This document shows, piece after piece, positions 16,370 to 24,489 of a stretch of DNA of 48,592 bases (positions within the stretch are counted from its first letter, which is position 1; every line of letters starts with the position of its first letter). The translations under genes were made by a program, and so were the position numbers. The notes beneath the pieces were generated by a model. The model had not been told where the DNA came from. It saw only the letters and a program-made list of their open reading frames with translations, and did not search any database. The stretch spans positions 1 to 48,592 of the forward strand of contig WHSZ01000046.1 in the NCBI GenBank assembly GCA_009379845.1, given 5' to 3'. The DNA is from Pseudonocardiaceae bacterium. Its GTDB lineage: Bacteria; Actinomycetota; Actinomycetes; Mycobacteriales; Pseudonocardiaceae.

Positions 16370-18453
16370 TGACGGACCTGCTGCGACCGCACGCGGTGGC
16401 CACGCCGGTTGAGCGGCTGGACGGGCCCGCGAAGGTCACCGGCACCGCGCCCTACGCCTTCGATCACGCGGTGCCGAACCCCGCCTACCTGCACCCGCTG
16501 CAGGCCGCCGTGGCGCGTGGCCGGGTCACCGATATCGACACCCGCCCTGCGGAGGAACTCGACGGGGTGCTCGCCGTGCTCACGCACCGCAACGCACCCC
16601 GACTCGCCTCGGACGAGGACGCCGAGCTGGCGATCCTGCAATCCGACGAGGTGGCCTTCCGAGGGCAGTTCCTCGGTGCGGTGATCGCCGAGACGCCGGA
16701 GATCGCCCGGCAGGCCGCGAGCCTTGTGCGTATCACCGTCGACGAGCAGGAGCACCAGGTTCAGCTGCGCGCCGACCACCGTCAGCTCTACGTCCCCGAG
16801 GAAGTGAACCCGACCTTCCCGACCGACACGTCGCAGGGAGATGTGGACCTCGCGGCCAGGGACGCGGCGATCACCGTGGACGAGCGCTACACGACGGCGT
16901 GGTACCACAACAACCCGATGGAGCCGCACAGCACGGTCGCGCTCTGGCAGGACGCCACGCTGACGCTGTACGACTCCACCCAGGGAGCGCATCCGGTCCG
17001 CACCGCGATCGCGCCGGTACTCGGGCTGGACCCCGAGCAAGTGCGAGTGATCGCGCCGCATGTCGGTGGCGGGTTCGGCTCGAAAGGCACCGCGCACGCT
17101 CACCTGATCCTGGCCGCGCTCGCGGCTCGTGAGCTCCCCGGCCACTGGGTGAAGTTCGCGCTGACCCGGCAGCAGATGTTCAGCCTGGCCGGCTATCGGA
17201 CACCAACGATCCAGCGGGTGCGGCTGGCAGCCGATCACGAGGGAAGGCTGTCCGGAATCGGTGTGGACGCGGTCGAGCAGACGTCCCGGTTCAAGGAATT
17301 CGCCGAGCAGACCGGGATTCCGGCGCGAACCATGTATGCCGCACGGAACCGGCGCAGCACGCATCGCCTCGCGCCGCTGGACGTTCCGGTGCCGTCCTGG
17401 ATGCGGGCGCCCGGTGAGTGCCCTGGCATGTTCGGGCCGGAAGTGGCGATGGACGAGCTGGCGACCGCGTGCGGGCTGGACCCGATCGAGTTGCGGATCC
17501 GAAACGAACCCCACGTCGATCCCGAATCCGGCAAGCCGTTCTCCAGCCGCAATCTCATCGCCTGCCTGCGGGACGGCGCACACCGATTCGGTTGGGACGG
17601 CCGCGATCCCACGCCGCGCGGGCGCCGGGACGGTCGTTGGCTCGTGGGTACCGGCGTGGCCTCCTCGACCTACCCGGTGCACTACATTCCGGGTTCCGCG
17701 GCGACGGTCCGCTACCTCGGGGAGGGGCGGTACCGCGTCGAGGTGAGTGCTACCGATCTCGGTACCGGGGCGCGCACCGTGCTGGCCCAGATCGCGGCCG
17801 ACGCGCTCGGTGTCGGTGTGGAACGGATCGAACTCGGCATCGGGGACACCGCGTTGCCGGTCGCCACGGTGGCCGGCGGGTCCTCCGGCACCATCTCGTG
17901 GGGCTCCACCATCGTGGAGGCGGCACGGATCTTCCGGCACGAGTACGGCGACAACCCGTCCGAAGGCGACGAAGCAGCGGGCACGACGCCGGAGAACCCG
18001 GCAGCGGAACGCTTCGCGATGCGCGCCTTCGGGGCGCAGTTCGCCGAGGTACGGGTGCACGAGGACACCGGAGAGGTGCGGGTGCCGCGGCTGCTCGGCG
18101 TGTTCGCGGCCGGGCGGATCATCAACCCCCGCACCGCACGCTCGCAGCTCATCGGAGGGATGACGATGGGCCTTTCCATGGCGCTGCACGAGGAAAGCGT
18201 GCTGGATCCCCGGTTCGGGCACATCGTCAACCACGACTTCGCCGAGTACCACGTCGCCGCGAACGCTGATGTTGGCGCGCTGGACGCGCACTGGATCGAC
18301 GAAGACGATCCGCACGTCAATCCGCTCGGTGCCAAGGGCATCGGCGAGATCGGCATCGTCGGCACGGCCGCCGCGATCGTGAACGCCGCCTACCACGCGA
18401 CCGGTGTCCGGGTCCGCGAACTACCGGTAACCCTGGACAAGTTCCTGCACTGA
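16369..18453 (+). CDS. Aldehyde oxidoreductase molybdenum subunit (PaoC-like)
   Basis: A 694-residue catalytic subunit binding the molybdenum cofactor. Key features are the loop HVGGGFGSKG, the segment MRAPGECPGMFGPEVAMDEL, and the catalytic glutamate at about residue 660 in GAKGIGEIG. The length and the paired MRAPGE motif match PaoC/YagR-type aldehyde dehydrogenases better than CO dehydrogenase, whose active-site loop differs. It should oxidise aldehydes to acids. The start overlaps the previous stop as TGATG; a GTG one codon earlier is an alternative. It converges on a GntR gene. Confidence 0.9.
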   Translation: MTDLLRPHAVATPVERLDGPAKVTGTAPYAFDHAVPNPAYLHPLQAAVARGRVTDIDTRPAEELDGVLAVLTHRNAPRLASDEDAELAILQSDEVAFRGQFLGAVIAETPEIARQAASLVRITVDEQEHQVQLRADHRQLYVPEEVNPTFPTDTSQGDVDLAARDAAITVDERYTTAWYHNNPMEPHSTVALWQDATLTLYDSTQGAHPVRTAIAPVLGLDPEQVRVIAPHVGGGFGSKGTAHAHLILAALAARELPGHWVKFALTRQQMFSLAGYRTPTIQRVRLAADHEGRLSGIGVDAVEQTSRFKEFAEQTGIPARTMYAARNRRSTHRLAPLDVPVPSWMRAPGECPGMFGPEVAMDELATACGLDPIELRIRNEPHVDPESGKPFSSRNLIACLRDGAHRFGWDGRDPTPRGRRDGRWLVGTGVASSTYPVHYIPGSAATVRYLGEGRYRVEVSATDLGTGARTVLAQIAADALGVGVERIELGIGDTALPVATVAGGSSGTISWGSTIVEAARIFRHEYGDNPSEGDEAAGTTPENPAAERFAMRAFGAQFAEVRVHEDTGEVRVPRLLGVFAAGRIINPRTARSQLIGGMTMGLSMALHEESVLDPRFGHIVNHDFAEYHVAANADVGALDAHWIDEDDPHVNPLGAKGIGEIGIVGTAAAIVNAAYHATGVRVRELPVTLDKFLH

Positions 18454-18487
18454 CCCAGGCGCGCCCCGCGCCTACCGTCCGCCTGGG
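18454..18487. terminator. Hairpin between convergent paoC-like and gntR genes
   Basis: CCCAGGC at 18454-18460 pairs with GCCTGGG at 18481-18487, and a nested perfect stem AGGCGCG/CGCGCCT occupies 18457-18463 and 18467-18473 with a three-base loop. Two alternative stems from the same bases, between convergent genes, suggest a bidirectional terminator. Confidence 0.6.
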
Positions 18488-18521
18488 CGTGGGGCCGCGT
18501 GCTGTGGGCGTGGGGCCGCGT
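18484..18521. repeat. Direct repeat, 17 bases twice
   Basis: TGGGCGTGGGGCCGCGT occurs at 18484-18500 and again at 18505-18521, a 21-base period. The second copy reaches the last base of the gntR stop codon. It looks like a recent local duplication. Confidence 0.8.
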
Positions 18522-19201
18522 TACTCGGCCCAGATGCCGCGCACGTGTCCGATGTGCCGGCCCATCAGCTCGGCCGCACCGTCCGTATCCCGCGCCTCGA
18601 TCAGGTCAAGCAACTCGGTGTGCTCGCGAGAGGACGGGATGAGCTGATCGCGTTCGGCAAGCGTGCGAAGGCCGTAGATGCGGGATCGGGCGCGTAGCGA
18701 CCGCACGGTTTCCACCAGGTGGGTGTTGCCGGCCAGCCCGAGCAAGGTGAGGTGGAAATCCATGTCGATGGCGACGTGCGCGATAAGATCCCGACGTTGC
18801 GCGGCGTCCTCGATGCCTTCCGCAAGCGGCCGCAGTCGCGCGATCGTGGCCGGATCGACGCCATGCTCGGCGATCCGCCTGACCGTGGGTACTTCAATCA
18901 GCGACCGCAACTCGGTCAGCTCGTTAAGCTCCTTTTCGGACGGTTCGGTGACCCGGAAACCCTTGTTCCGGACGGTTTCGATCAGTCCTTCCTTGGCGAG
19001 ATCCAGCATCGCCTCGCGGACCGGCGTAGCGGATACCTCGAACTGGGTGGCCAGATTCGGCGCCGAGTACACTACGCCGGGGCGGAGTTCCCCGGAAATC
19101 ACGGCCGCGCGCAGGGTCTGGGTGATCTCTTCGCGGAGATTGCGGCGGCTGCTGAACGACGGCAGCGTCAGCGTTGTGCCGTCGCCGTGGGGGTCGCTCA
19201 T
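18521..19201 (-). CDS. GntR/FCD regulator of the hydroxyproline operon
   Basis: A 226-residue regulator. A winged helix-turn-helix lies at about residues 20-85 (RRNLREEITQTLRAAVISGELRPG, then VSATPVREAMLDLAKEGLIE). The FCD ligand domain follows with metal-site residues in DMDFHLTLLGLAGN and SREHTELLDLIEARD. The start ATG at 19199-19201 overlaps the stop of the epimerase gene by four bases, so it is the last gene of the operon. By position it should sense hydroxyproline or a pyrroline intermediate and control the operon; that is inference. Confidence 0.88.
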   Translation of the reverse strand: MSDPHGDGTTLTLPSFSSRRNLREEITQTLRAAVISGELRPGVVYSAPNLATQFEVSATPVREAMLDLAKEGLIETVRNKGFRVTEPSEKELNELTELRSLIEVPTVRRIAEHGVDPATIARLRPLAEGIEDAAQRRDLIAHVAIDMDFHLTLLGLAGNTHLVETVRSLRARSRIYGLRTLAERDQLIPSSREHTELLDLIEARDTDGAAELMGRHIGHVRGIWAE

Positions 19202-20199
19202 AGCTGGAATCCCGCCGGGAACGGATCGGTCGGATCGAGGAAATACTGAGCCGTACCGGTAATCCACGCCCGGCCGGTGATGGTCGGTATCACCGCCGGG
19301 GTGGTTCCGACGGTCGTTTCGTCCACCAGCCGCCCGATGAAGTGGGTACCGATGAACGACTCGTTGCGGAAGTCGGTGTGCAGCGCGAGCTCGCCCCTGC
19401 CGTGCAGCTGAGCCATCCGGGCGCTGGTTCCCGTTCCGCACGGGGAGCGGTCGAACCAGCCTGGACGGATCACCATGGCGTGCCGCGAGTGGCTCGCGTT
19501 CGATCCCGGTGCGGCGAGATACACGTGATTGCAGCCGTTGATTTCCGGATTCTCCGGGTGTACCGGGCGTTCCTTCTCGTTGATAGCGTCCATAATGGAC
19601 AACCCAGCTGCCAGGATGCGTTGCTTTTCCGCACGATCAAACGGGATGCCGAGCTCGTCGAGCTGCACGATGGCGTAGAAGTTGCCGCCGTAAGCCAAGT
19701 CGTAGCGCACCTCGCCGAGGGCGCCCGCCCGCACGGTGCGGTCCAGGCCGACGGTGAACGCGGGCACGTTGCGAATGGTGACCGCCTCCGCGGCGCCGTC
19801 CTTGACCCGCACGTCGGCTTTGACGAGCCCGGCCGGCGCGTCCAGGGTGATCGTGGTGGTCGGCTCGGTGACCTCGACCATGCCGGTTTCCACCAACACG
19901 CTCGCCACGGCGATGGTGCCGTGCCCGCACATCGGCAGGCAGCCGGTGACCTCGATGTAGACCACACCCCAGTCGGCATCCGGATGGGTGGGCGGCTGCA
20001 GGATCGCGCCACTCATCGCCTCATGCCCGCGCGGCTCGTACATCAGCAACTGGCGGATGTGATCGAGGTTCTCCACGAAGTACTGGCGCCGCTCGAACAT
20101 CGTGTCGCCAGGGATAACGCCGACGCCGCCGGTGATCACCCTGGCCGGGTTTCCCTCGGTGTGCGAATCGACGGCGTGGAAGACGCGGTTGGTGCGCAT
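19198..20199 (-). CDS. 4-hydroxyproline 2-epimerase (proline racemase family)
   Basis: A 333-residue, cofactor-independent epimerase. Both catalytic cysteines are present: Cys91 in LPMCGHGTIA and Cys254 in RSPCGTGTSA. The trans-3-hydroxyproline dehydratases of this family have Thr at the second site, so this protein should interconvert trans-4-hydroxy-L-proline and cis-4-hydroxy-D-proline. The N terminus HAVDSHTEGNPARVITGG is typical. In the operon it supplies the D-isomer used by the three-part dehydrogenase encoded upstream. ATG at 20199 lies two bases after the DapA-family stop. Confidence 0.9.
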   Translation of the reverse strand: MRTNRVFHAVDSHTEGNPARVITGGVGVIPGDTMFERRQYFVENLDHIRQLLMYEPRGHEAMSGAILQPPTHPDADWGVVYIEVTGCLPMCGHGTIAVASVLVETGMVEVTEPTTTITLDAPAGLVKADVRVKDGAAEAVTIRNVPAFTVGLDRTVRAGALGEVRYDLAYGGNFYAIVQLDELGIPFDRAEKQRILAAGLSIMDAINEKERPVHPENPEINGCNHVYLAAPGSNASHSRHAMVIRPGWFDRSPCGTGTSARMAQLHGRGELALHTDFRNESFIGTHFIGRLVDETTVGTTPAVIPTITGRAWITGTAQYFLDPTDPFPAGFQL

Positions 20200-20201
20200 G
20201 C

Positions 20202-21110
20202 TCAGCTCAGTCCGTCCGCGAGGGCGCGTTCGGTGGCTTGCCGCACGGCGCTTTCCTGCTCCGCTGTCAGCGGAACGCGTGGTTGCCGGCACGGACCACC
20301 GTAGCGTCCGGCGATATCCATGCTCAGCTTAATCGCCTGCACGAACTCGGTCTTGGAATCCCAGCGCAGCAACGGATGCAGCTGCCGGTAGAGCGGCAGC
20401 GCGCTGTCCAGCTCCCCGGATGTCGCGGCTCGCCACATGTCCACAGTGGATCGGGGGAAGGCGTTGGGATAGCCTGCGATCCAACCGCACGCACCGGCGA
20501 TCGCCAGCTCGAGTGCTACGTCGTCTGCCCCGCAGAGCACATCCAGTCTAGGGGCGAGTTCGGCGATCCGGTAGCTGCGGCGTACATCGCCGGAGAACTC
20601 CTTCACGCCTGCGATCAACCCCTCGCCGTGCAACTCGGCGAGCAGTTCCGGGGTGAGATCGACCTTGGTGTCGTACGGGTTGTTGTAGGCCACGATCGGC
20701 AGGCCAACCTTGGCCACTTCCCGGTAGTGCGCGAGCACGGCTCGCTCGTCGGCGCGGTACGCGTTCGGCGGCAGCAGCATCACCGCTGGACAGCCGGCCT
20801 CTGCCGCTTGCTCGGCCCAGCGGCGGGCCTCGTCCGCGCCGTACGCCGCGACACCGGGCATCACCGTGAAGGCGTCGGGCGCGGCCTGGACGGCCGTGTT
20901 GACCACGCGGGCGCGCTCCTCTGCACTGAGCGTCTGGTACTCGCCAAGCGAGCCGTTCGGCGTGATGCCGTGGCAGCCGTTCGCGGCCAGCCAGGCCACG
21001 TGGTCGGCGAACCCGTCGAAGTCGACGACGAGGTTTCCCGCCCGGTCATCACGCAGCGGGAGGGCGGTCGCCACCAGAACGCCGTGCCATGGGTTCGCTC
21101 GTGCTGTCAC
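20202..21110 (-). CDS. DapA-family lyase, probable pyrroline-4-hydroxy-2-carboxylate deaminase
   Basis: A 302-residue TIM-barrel aldolase/lyase of the dihydrodipicolinate synthase family. The Schiff-base Lys170 lies in LIAGVKEFSGD, the conserved Tyr142 in IVAYNNPYDTK, and the substrate loop in GITPNGSLGEYQTLS. Beside an epimerase and a D-hydroxyproline dehydrogenase, the expected job is removal of ammonia from 1-pyrroline-4-hydroxy-2-carboxylate, giving 2-oxoglutarate semialdehyde. The GTG start at 21108-21110 overlaps the previous stop as GTGA and follows GGAGGTG. Confidence 0.87.
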   Translation of the reverse strand: MTARANPWHGVLVATALPLRDDRAGNLVVDFDGFADHVAWLAANGCHGITPNGSLGEYQTLSAEERARVVNTAVQAAPDAFTVMPGVAAYGADEARRWAEQAAEAGCPAVMLLPPNAYRADERAVLAHYREVAKVGLPIVAYNNPYDTKVDLTPELLAELHGEGLIAGVKEFSGDVRRSYRIAELAPRLDVLCGADDVALELAIAGACGWIAGYPNAFPRSTVDMWRAATSGELDSALPLYRQLHPLLRWDSKTEFVQAIKLSMDIAGRYGGPCRQPRVPLTAEQESAVRQATERALADGLS

Positions 21111-21637
21111 GTCCGCACCTCCGGTAGTTCTGTGTCCGCCGGGCCTTGCTGCCATGTAATGTGTGACATTGTACTGTCTACGGTGACAGTGGCCAGGGTC
21201 CGTTCGGGTAGCGACGCGTAATCCCGCTCGGTGAGCGTCGCGATGGGCAGCCGGTGGCCGTACAGCTCGGCCGCGGCCCAGGCGCCGACCATCAGGATCG
21301 GGTCGGGTTCGATGAGGATCAGCGCGGCAGGTGCGGTGCCACGCCGGATCTGCTCGGCGAGCACCGACGATGACGAGCTCGATCCGCGTGCGCCGCGCAT
21401 CGCGACCACCTTTCCGGTCAGGCATTCGCCGTGTTGCGGGTGGTGCTCGTCGATGATCACGCCGTGGTGGTCGGTGCCGCCCCAGAAGGACAGCGGGTCG
21501 TCCAGCATCAGCAACTCGCCGGTCCCGGCGCCGGGATGCACGGCGCGTCCACGAAGCCAGCTATGCCCGTGCAACCCATCGCCCCTGGCAGGACCAGAGC
21601 GGTCAGGACCGGAGCGGTCAGGACCAGAGCCGCTCAT
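21107..21637 (-). CDS. AcnX small subunit (DUF126 swivel domain), cis-3-hydroxyproline dehydratase
   Basis: A 176-residue aconitase-X small subunit. The swivel domain is clear in LRGRAVHPGAGTGELLMLDDPLSFWGG, DEHHPQHGECLTGKVVAM, GARGSSSSSSVLAEQIR and GTAPAALILIEPDPI. With the large subunit it should dehydrate cis-3-hydroxy-L-proline to a pyrroline. The first 20 residues are unusual, an SGPDR repeat encoded by a 15-base tandem repeat, and they overlap the end of the large-subunit gene by 20 bases. The next plausible start would delete the conserved strand, so I keep the ATG at 21635-21637. Confidence 0.85.
   Translation of the reverse strand: MSGSGPDRSGPDRSGPARGDGLHGHSWLRGRAVHPGAGTGELLMLDDPLSFWGGTDHHGVIIDEHHPQHGECLTGKVVAMRGARGSSSSSSVLAEQIRRGTAPAALILIEPDPILMVGAWAAAELYGHRLPIATLTERDYASLPERTLATVTVDSTMSHITWQQGPADTELPEVRT
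21158..21170. promoter_or_regulatory. Palindrome AATGT-GTG-ACATT inside acnX small-subunit gene
   Basis: A perfect five-base-arm palindrome lies in the 3' part of the small-subunit coding region. It shares TGTGACAT with the minus strand of the operon promoter gap at 25675-25683, so it could be an internal site for the same regulator. Coding constraint may explain it instead. Confidence 0.2.
21587..21630. repeat. 15-base tandem repeat spanning the AcnX gene junction
   Basis: Three units of GGTCAGGACC(A/G)GAGC lie head to tail: 21587-21600 (one base short), 21601-21615 and 21616-21630. Fifteen bases is five codons; on the minus strand the units encode RSGPD repeats at the start of the small subunit. 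The stop codon of the large subunit (21618-21620) lies in the third unit. Confidence 0.85.
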
Positions 21638-22839
21638 CGCGCACCACCTCTCCGGCCCTGGCCGATGCCACGCATTCGACCAGTGAGCCGAGTATCGCGC
21701 GCACACCGATGTTGCCCGGCGCATACCACGCCCACTTTCCGGAGTTCGTCATCGCGACGCGTACGTTCTCGGCAACGATCGGGGCGATGTAGGTGCACGT
21801 GTCGACCACGATGCGGGCGCCGGCGCGCCGGCACGGCTCAACGAGCCCGAGCCGATCCGCCTCGGCGAGCACGCCGCGACTGGTCGCGATGTACACCGGC
21901 AGGCGAAACGGCTCTCCGGCAGGCAGCAGCAGCGCGGTGAGCCGCTCGAACTCGGTCAGTGAGAAGTGCGGGGTGCCAAGGCAAACCGCATCGACGCGGG
22001 AGTCTTTCGCCGCGCACATCGTCGGCGGTCACCCGGATCGTGCGCTGGAGGCCCCGCACGGCCCCAGTGCTGCGCGCTTCGGGTGTCACACCGGCGACGT
22101 GGAACAGCCCGACACCACCGCTGGACGCCGCGGCCGCGCCGAACGCCTTCAGCTGATCCTCGGTCACGGGCCCCGGAACACCGGTAAGTACCGGCACCTG
22201 GCTGCCGGCCGCCTGCCCGGTCAGGTGGCCGAGTACGCCCCAGGCCGCGTCCTCGCCGAGGAGTTTTGCCGGCAGCGCGGCACAATCCAGGTGCACGGTC
22301 GGCCGGCGATGCAGCCCGGCGTCCGGAACCCGCCCGGTTATGGCCGCGCAGATGTCCAGGAAATCGCCGTACCGGTCGGTGCGGGCCCCGAGTACCGAAT
22401 TGGCGAACACGATCGCGTTGGATTCCGCCCATGCGACGTGCCGGCCGAACCCCGGCCGATGCGCGAGCTGGTACGGTGCGCACGTCCAGGTTGGCGTGCA
22501 ACCCAACGAGATGTAGTGATCCATCAGCGCGCGGGCGCCGTTGGTGGTTTCCTGGTCGTGCCGGACCAGTCCCGGATGCATCAGGTCAACCGAACCCACA
22601 TTCAACGTCGTTGGCACCGCGACCTTTCCGCCAAGGCGCACGAGCTTTTCCGCGAAGTCCACCCCGGACTGCCCGTGATAAAGGCATCCGTCCACATGCG
22701 CCGAATCCACTCGCAGCAGTCGGGTAGCTTCCCGCATCCTGGCCAGTTCGACGACGAGGCGCAGGCACATCGCGGCCGCCGGTCCGGCGGCGCCGGCCAG
22801 CATGCTCCGCTCCTCGCCGGTGAGTTCAGTCATCGGCAT
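21618..22839 (-). pseudogene. AcnX large subunit (cis-3-hydroxyproline dehydratase), frameshifted
   Basis: The first 270 or so residues read as an AcnX catalytic subunit: MTELTGEERSMLAGAAGPA, SAHVDGCLYHGQSGVDFAEKL, LGCTPTWTCAPYQ, GFGRHVAWAESNAIVFANSV. The frame breaks at 22008-22017 in GTGCGCGGCG. The other frame takes over at ATG 22019 with MCAAKDSRVDAVCLGTPHFSLTEF and runs to the true C terminus NSGKWAWYAPGNIGV...RDERLWS. Restoring two bases (one more CG in the GC run) would give the expected VRAAKDS and a 407-residue protein of normal length. Everything else is intact, so this is either a very recent slippage mutation or a sequencing error. Confidence 0.85.
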
Positions 22840-24223
22840 GGCCGCTCAGTGCACCAAGCGACACCGGCTGGGCGATCGGCCGGCTGGACATGCCGAGCAG
22901 GTCGTCCTGCCTCACCCCGCGACCGTGGTGCTGTGCGGTCAGCCACGACGTGGCGTACCCGCACATCCTGCCCTGGCACAAGCCCATGCCAGGGCGAACA
23001 TAGAGCTTGACCGCGCGCGGATCGGTGGCACCCAGGTCCACAATGGACCGCCGAACTTCGCTCGCGGTGACCTCCTCGCAGCGGCAGATCACGGTGTCCT
23101 CAGCAAGCCAGCCCAGCCAGCCGCGCCGGACAGGGTATGCCTCGTGCATGGCGGCTGCGAACGACCGCAGCGCCGCACGACGGCGCAGCAACCGGTCGAT
23201 GTGCCGCCGGTTCAGCCGCGTATCGGTGGTGGTATACCCGGCATGCAGCCCGGCCAGCTCACCCTCCACAAGGGACAGTCCGGCGCCGCCGACACCGCAG
23301 GCCTCGCCCGCGACGTAGACGCCGGGAACGGTGCCGCGTTGCTGACCGTCCACCCGCGTCACCAAGCTGCCGTCGACGTCCAGCCGGGTCGCGCAGCCGA
23401 GTTGTAGTGGGATCTCGAGCTGCGGCGTGAACCCGTAGCCGACCGCCACCGCGTCGCAGTCCAGGGTTCGCGTGCTGCCCGGCACGATCCGCCACCGCGC
23501 GTCAAGCGAGGCGACGCCGGCCGCGCGGACGGTGGCCTCGCCGTGGGCGGCAACCACGGCGCTGCGCATCCGGTACGGCACCCGGTGCCGGCGCAGCGTC
23601 CGCAGGTACCCGACGGCCTCGCCGAGCTTGCCGAGCGCCGTGACGGGGTGCCTGGTGAACCGCGCCGGCGTGCCGGCCTCGAAGACGCCGAGCACTCGCG
23701 CGCCCGCCTCGGCAAGGCCGGCTGCCACCGGAAGCAGGAACGGGCCGGTGCCCGCCACCACGATCCGCTGACCGGGCAGGACGCCGTGGCCCTTCAGCAA
23801 TGCTTGCGCCCCGCCGGCGGTGAACACTCCGGGCAGCGTCCAGCCGGGAAACGGGAGCTGCCGGTCGTAGGCTCCGGTGGCCACGATCAAGGTTCGGCAG
23901 GCTACCTCGCTCGCCGCGCCGCCGTTCACGGTGTGCAGCGTGAAGCCCTGCTCGGTCCGTTCGGCGTGCCATACCGTGTGCCCCGCGAGGTGCTCGACGC
24001 GCTCCAGCGCGTCGCGCAACGCGCGGAAGGTGTCCCAGTGGAGCTGCCGCGTGCCGTCGTCACCGGCGCGATGCCGCCAGAACTGCCCGCCGGGGCGGCT
24101 CGCCGAGTCGATCAGTGCGACCCGGCTGCCGGTGGAGGCCGCGGCCACCGCGGCGGCCAGACCGGCCGGCCCGGCACCGAGCACCGCGACGTCGTAGCGC
24201 GGCTCAGCCGGCGAGGTGGTCAC
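22826..24223 (-). CDS. D-hydroxyproline dehydrogenase subunit, FAD/NAD-binding with BFD-type [2Fe-2S] domain (HcnB-like)
   Basis: A 465-residue oxidoreductase subunit. It begins with the dinucleotide-binding motif VAVLGAGPAGLAAAVAAAST, has a second one in IVVAGTGPFLLPVAAGLAEAG, and a C-terminal cysteine-rich domain (CRCEEVTASEVRR, then GMGLCQGRMCG), the BFD-like site seen in hydrogen cyanide synthase HcnB and in opine or D-hydroxyproline dehydrogenases. With the adjoining ferredoxin-like and DAAO-like subunits it should oxidise cis-4-hydroxy-D-proline and pass electrons to the respiratory chain. It starts with GTG overlapping the ferredoxin gene by 20 bases. Confidence 0.87.
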   Translation of the reverse strand: MTTSPAEPRYDVAVLGAGPAGLAAAVAAASTGSRVALIDSASRPGGQFWRHRAGDDGTRQLHWDTFRALRDALERVEHLAGHTVWHAERTEQGFTLHTVNGGAASEVACRTLIVATGAYDRQLPFPGWTLPGVFTAGGAQALLKGHGVLPGQRIVVAGTGPFLLPVAAGLAEAGARVLGVFEAGTPARFTRHPVTALGKLGEAVGYLRTLRRHRVPYRMRSAVVAAHGEATVRAAGVASLDARWRIVPGSTRTLDCDAVAVGYGFTPQLEIPLQLGCATRLDVDGSLVTRVDGQQRGTVPGVYVAGEACGVGGAGLSLVEGELAGLHAGYTTTDTRLNRRHIDRLLRRRAALRSFAAAMHEAYPVRRGWLGWLAEDTVICRCEEVTASEVRRSIVDLGATDPRAVKLYVRPGMGLCQGRMCGYATSWLTAQHHGRGVRQDDLLGMSSRPIAQPVSLGALSGHADD

Positions 24224-24479
24224 GGCCGGCTCCCTCCTGGGTGGCTACCTGGTCGTCGTGCCGCGCTTCGGTCAGGCAGGCCCGCTGATTGGGGCTGCCG
24301 TTCACCGTCACCAGGCAGTCGAAGCACACCCCGATCCCGCAGAACACGCCGCGTGGCTGCCCGGTCCGCCGGGTGCTGCGCCACGATCGGTAGCCGGCGG
24401 CGATCAGCGCGGCCCCGATGCTCTGTCCCTGCTCTGCTTCGATGCCGCGGCCGTCGAACCGGAACCTGATCACGTCCAT
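24204..24479 (-). CDS. D-hydroxyproline dehydrogenase small [2Fe-2S] subunit (HcnA-like)
   Basis: A 91-residue ferredoxin-fold subunit. The cluster motif is FCGIGVCFDCLVTVNG with a later Cys in NQRACLTEA. The N terminus VIRFRFDGRGIEAEQGQSIGAALIAAGY matches the (2Fe-2S)-binding subunits of HcnABC-type amino-acid dehydrogenases. It sits between the two flavoprotein subunits, starting ten bases after the stop of the DAAO-like gene, and should carry electrons between them. Confidence 0.87.
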   Translation of the reverse strand: MDVIRFRFDGRGIEAEQGQSIGAALIAAGYRSWRSTRRTGQPRGVFCGIGVCFDCLVTVNGSPNQRACLTEARHDDQVATQEGAGRDHLAG

Positions 24480-24489
24480 ACCGCCGCCT

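Noticed and set aside
16087..18396. Very long open frame antisense to the paoC-like gene
   Set aside because: It is the mirror of a high-GC coding region: the product is His/Arg/Val-rich with no recognisable domain, while the opposite strand encodes a complete molybdenum enzyme.
19198..20199. trans-3-hydroxyproline dehydratase as identity of the racemase-family gene
   Set aside because: Both catalytic cysteines (91 and 254) are present, and dehydratases have Thr at the second position.
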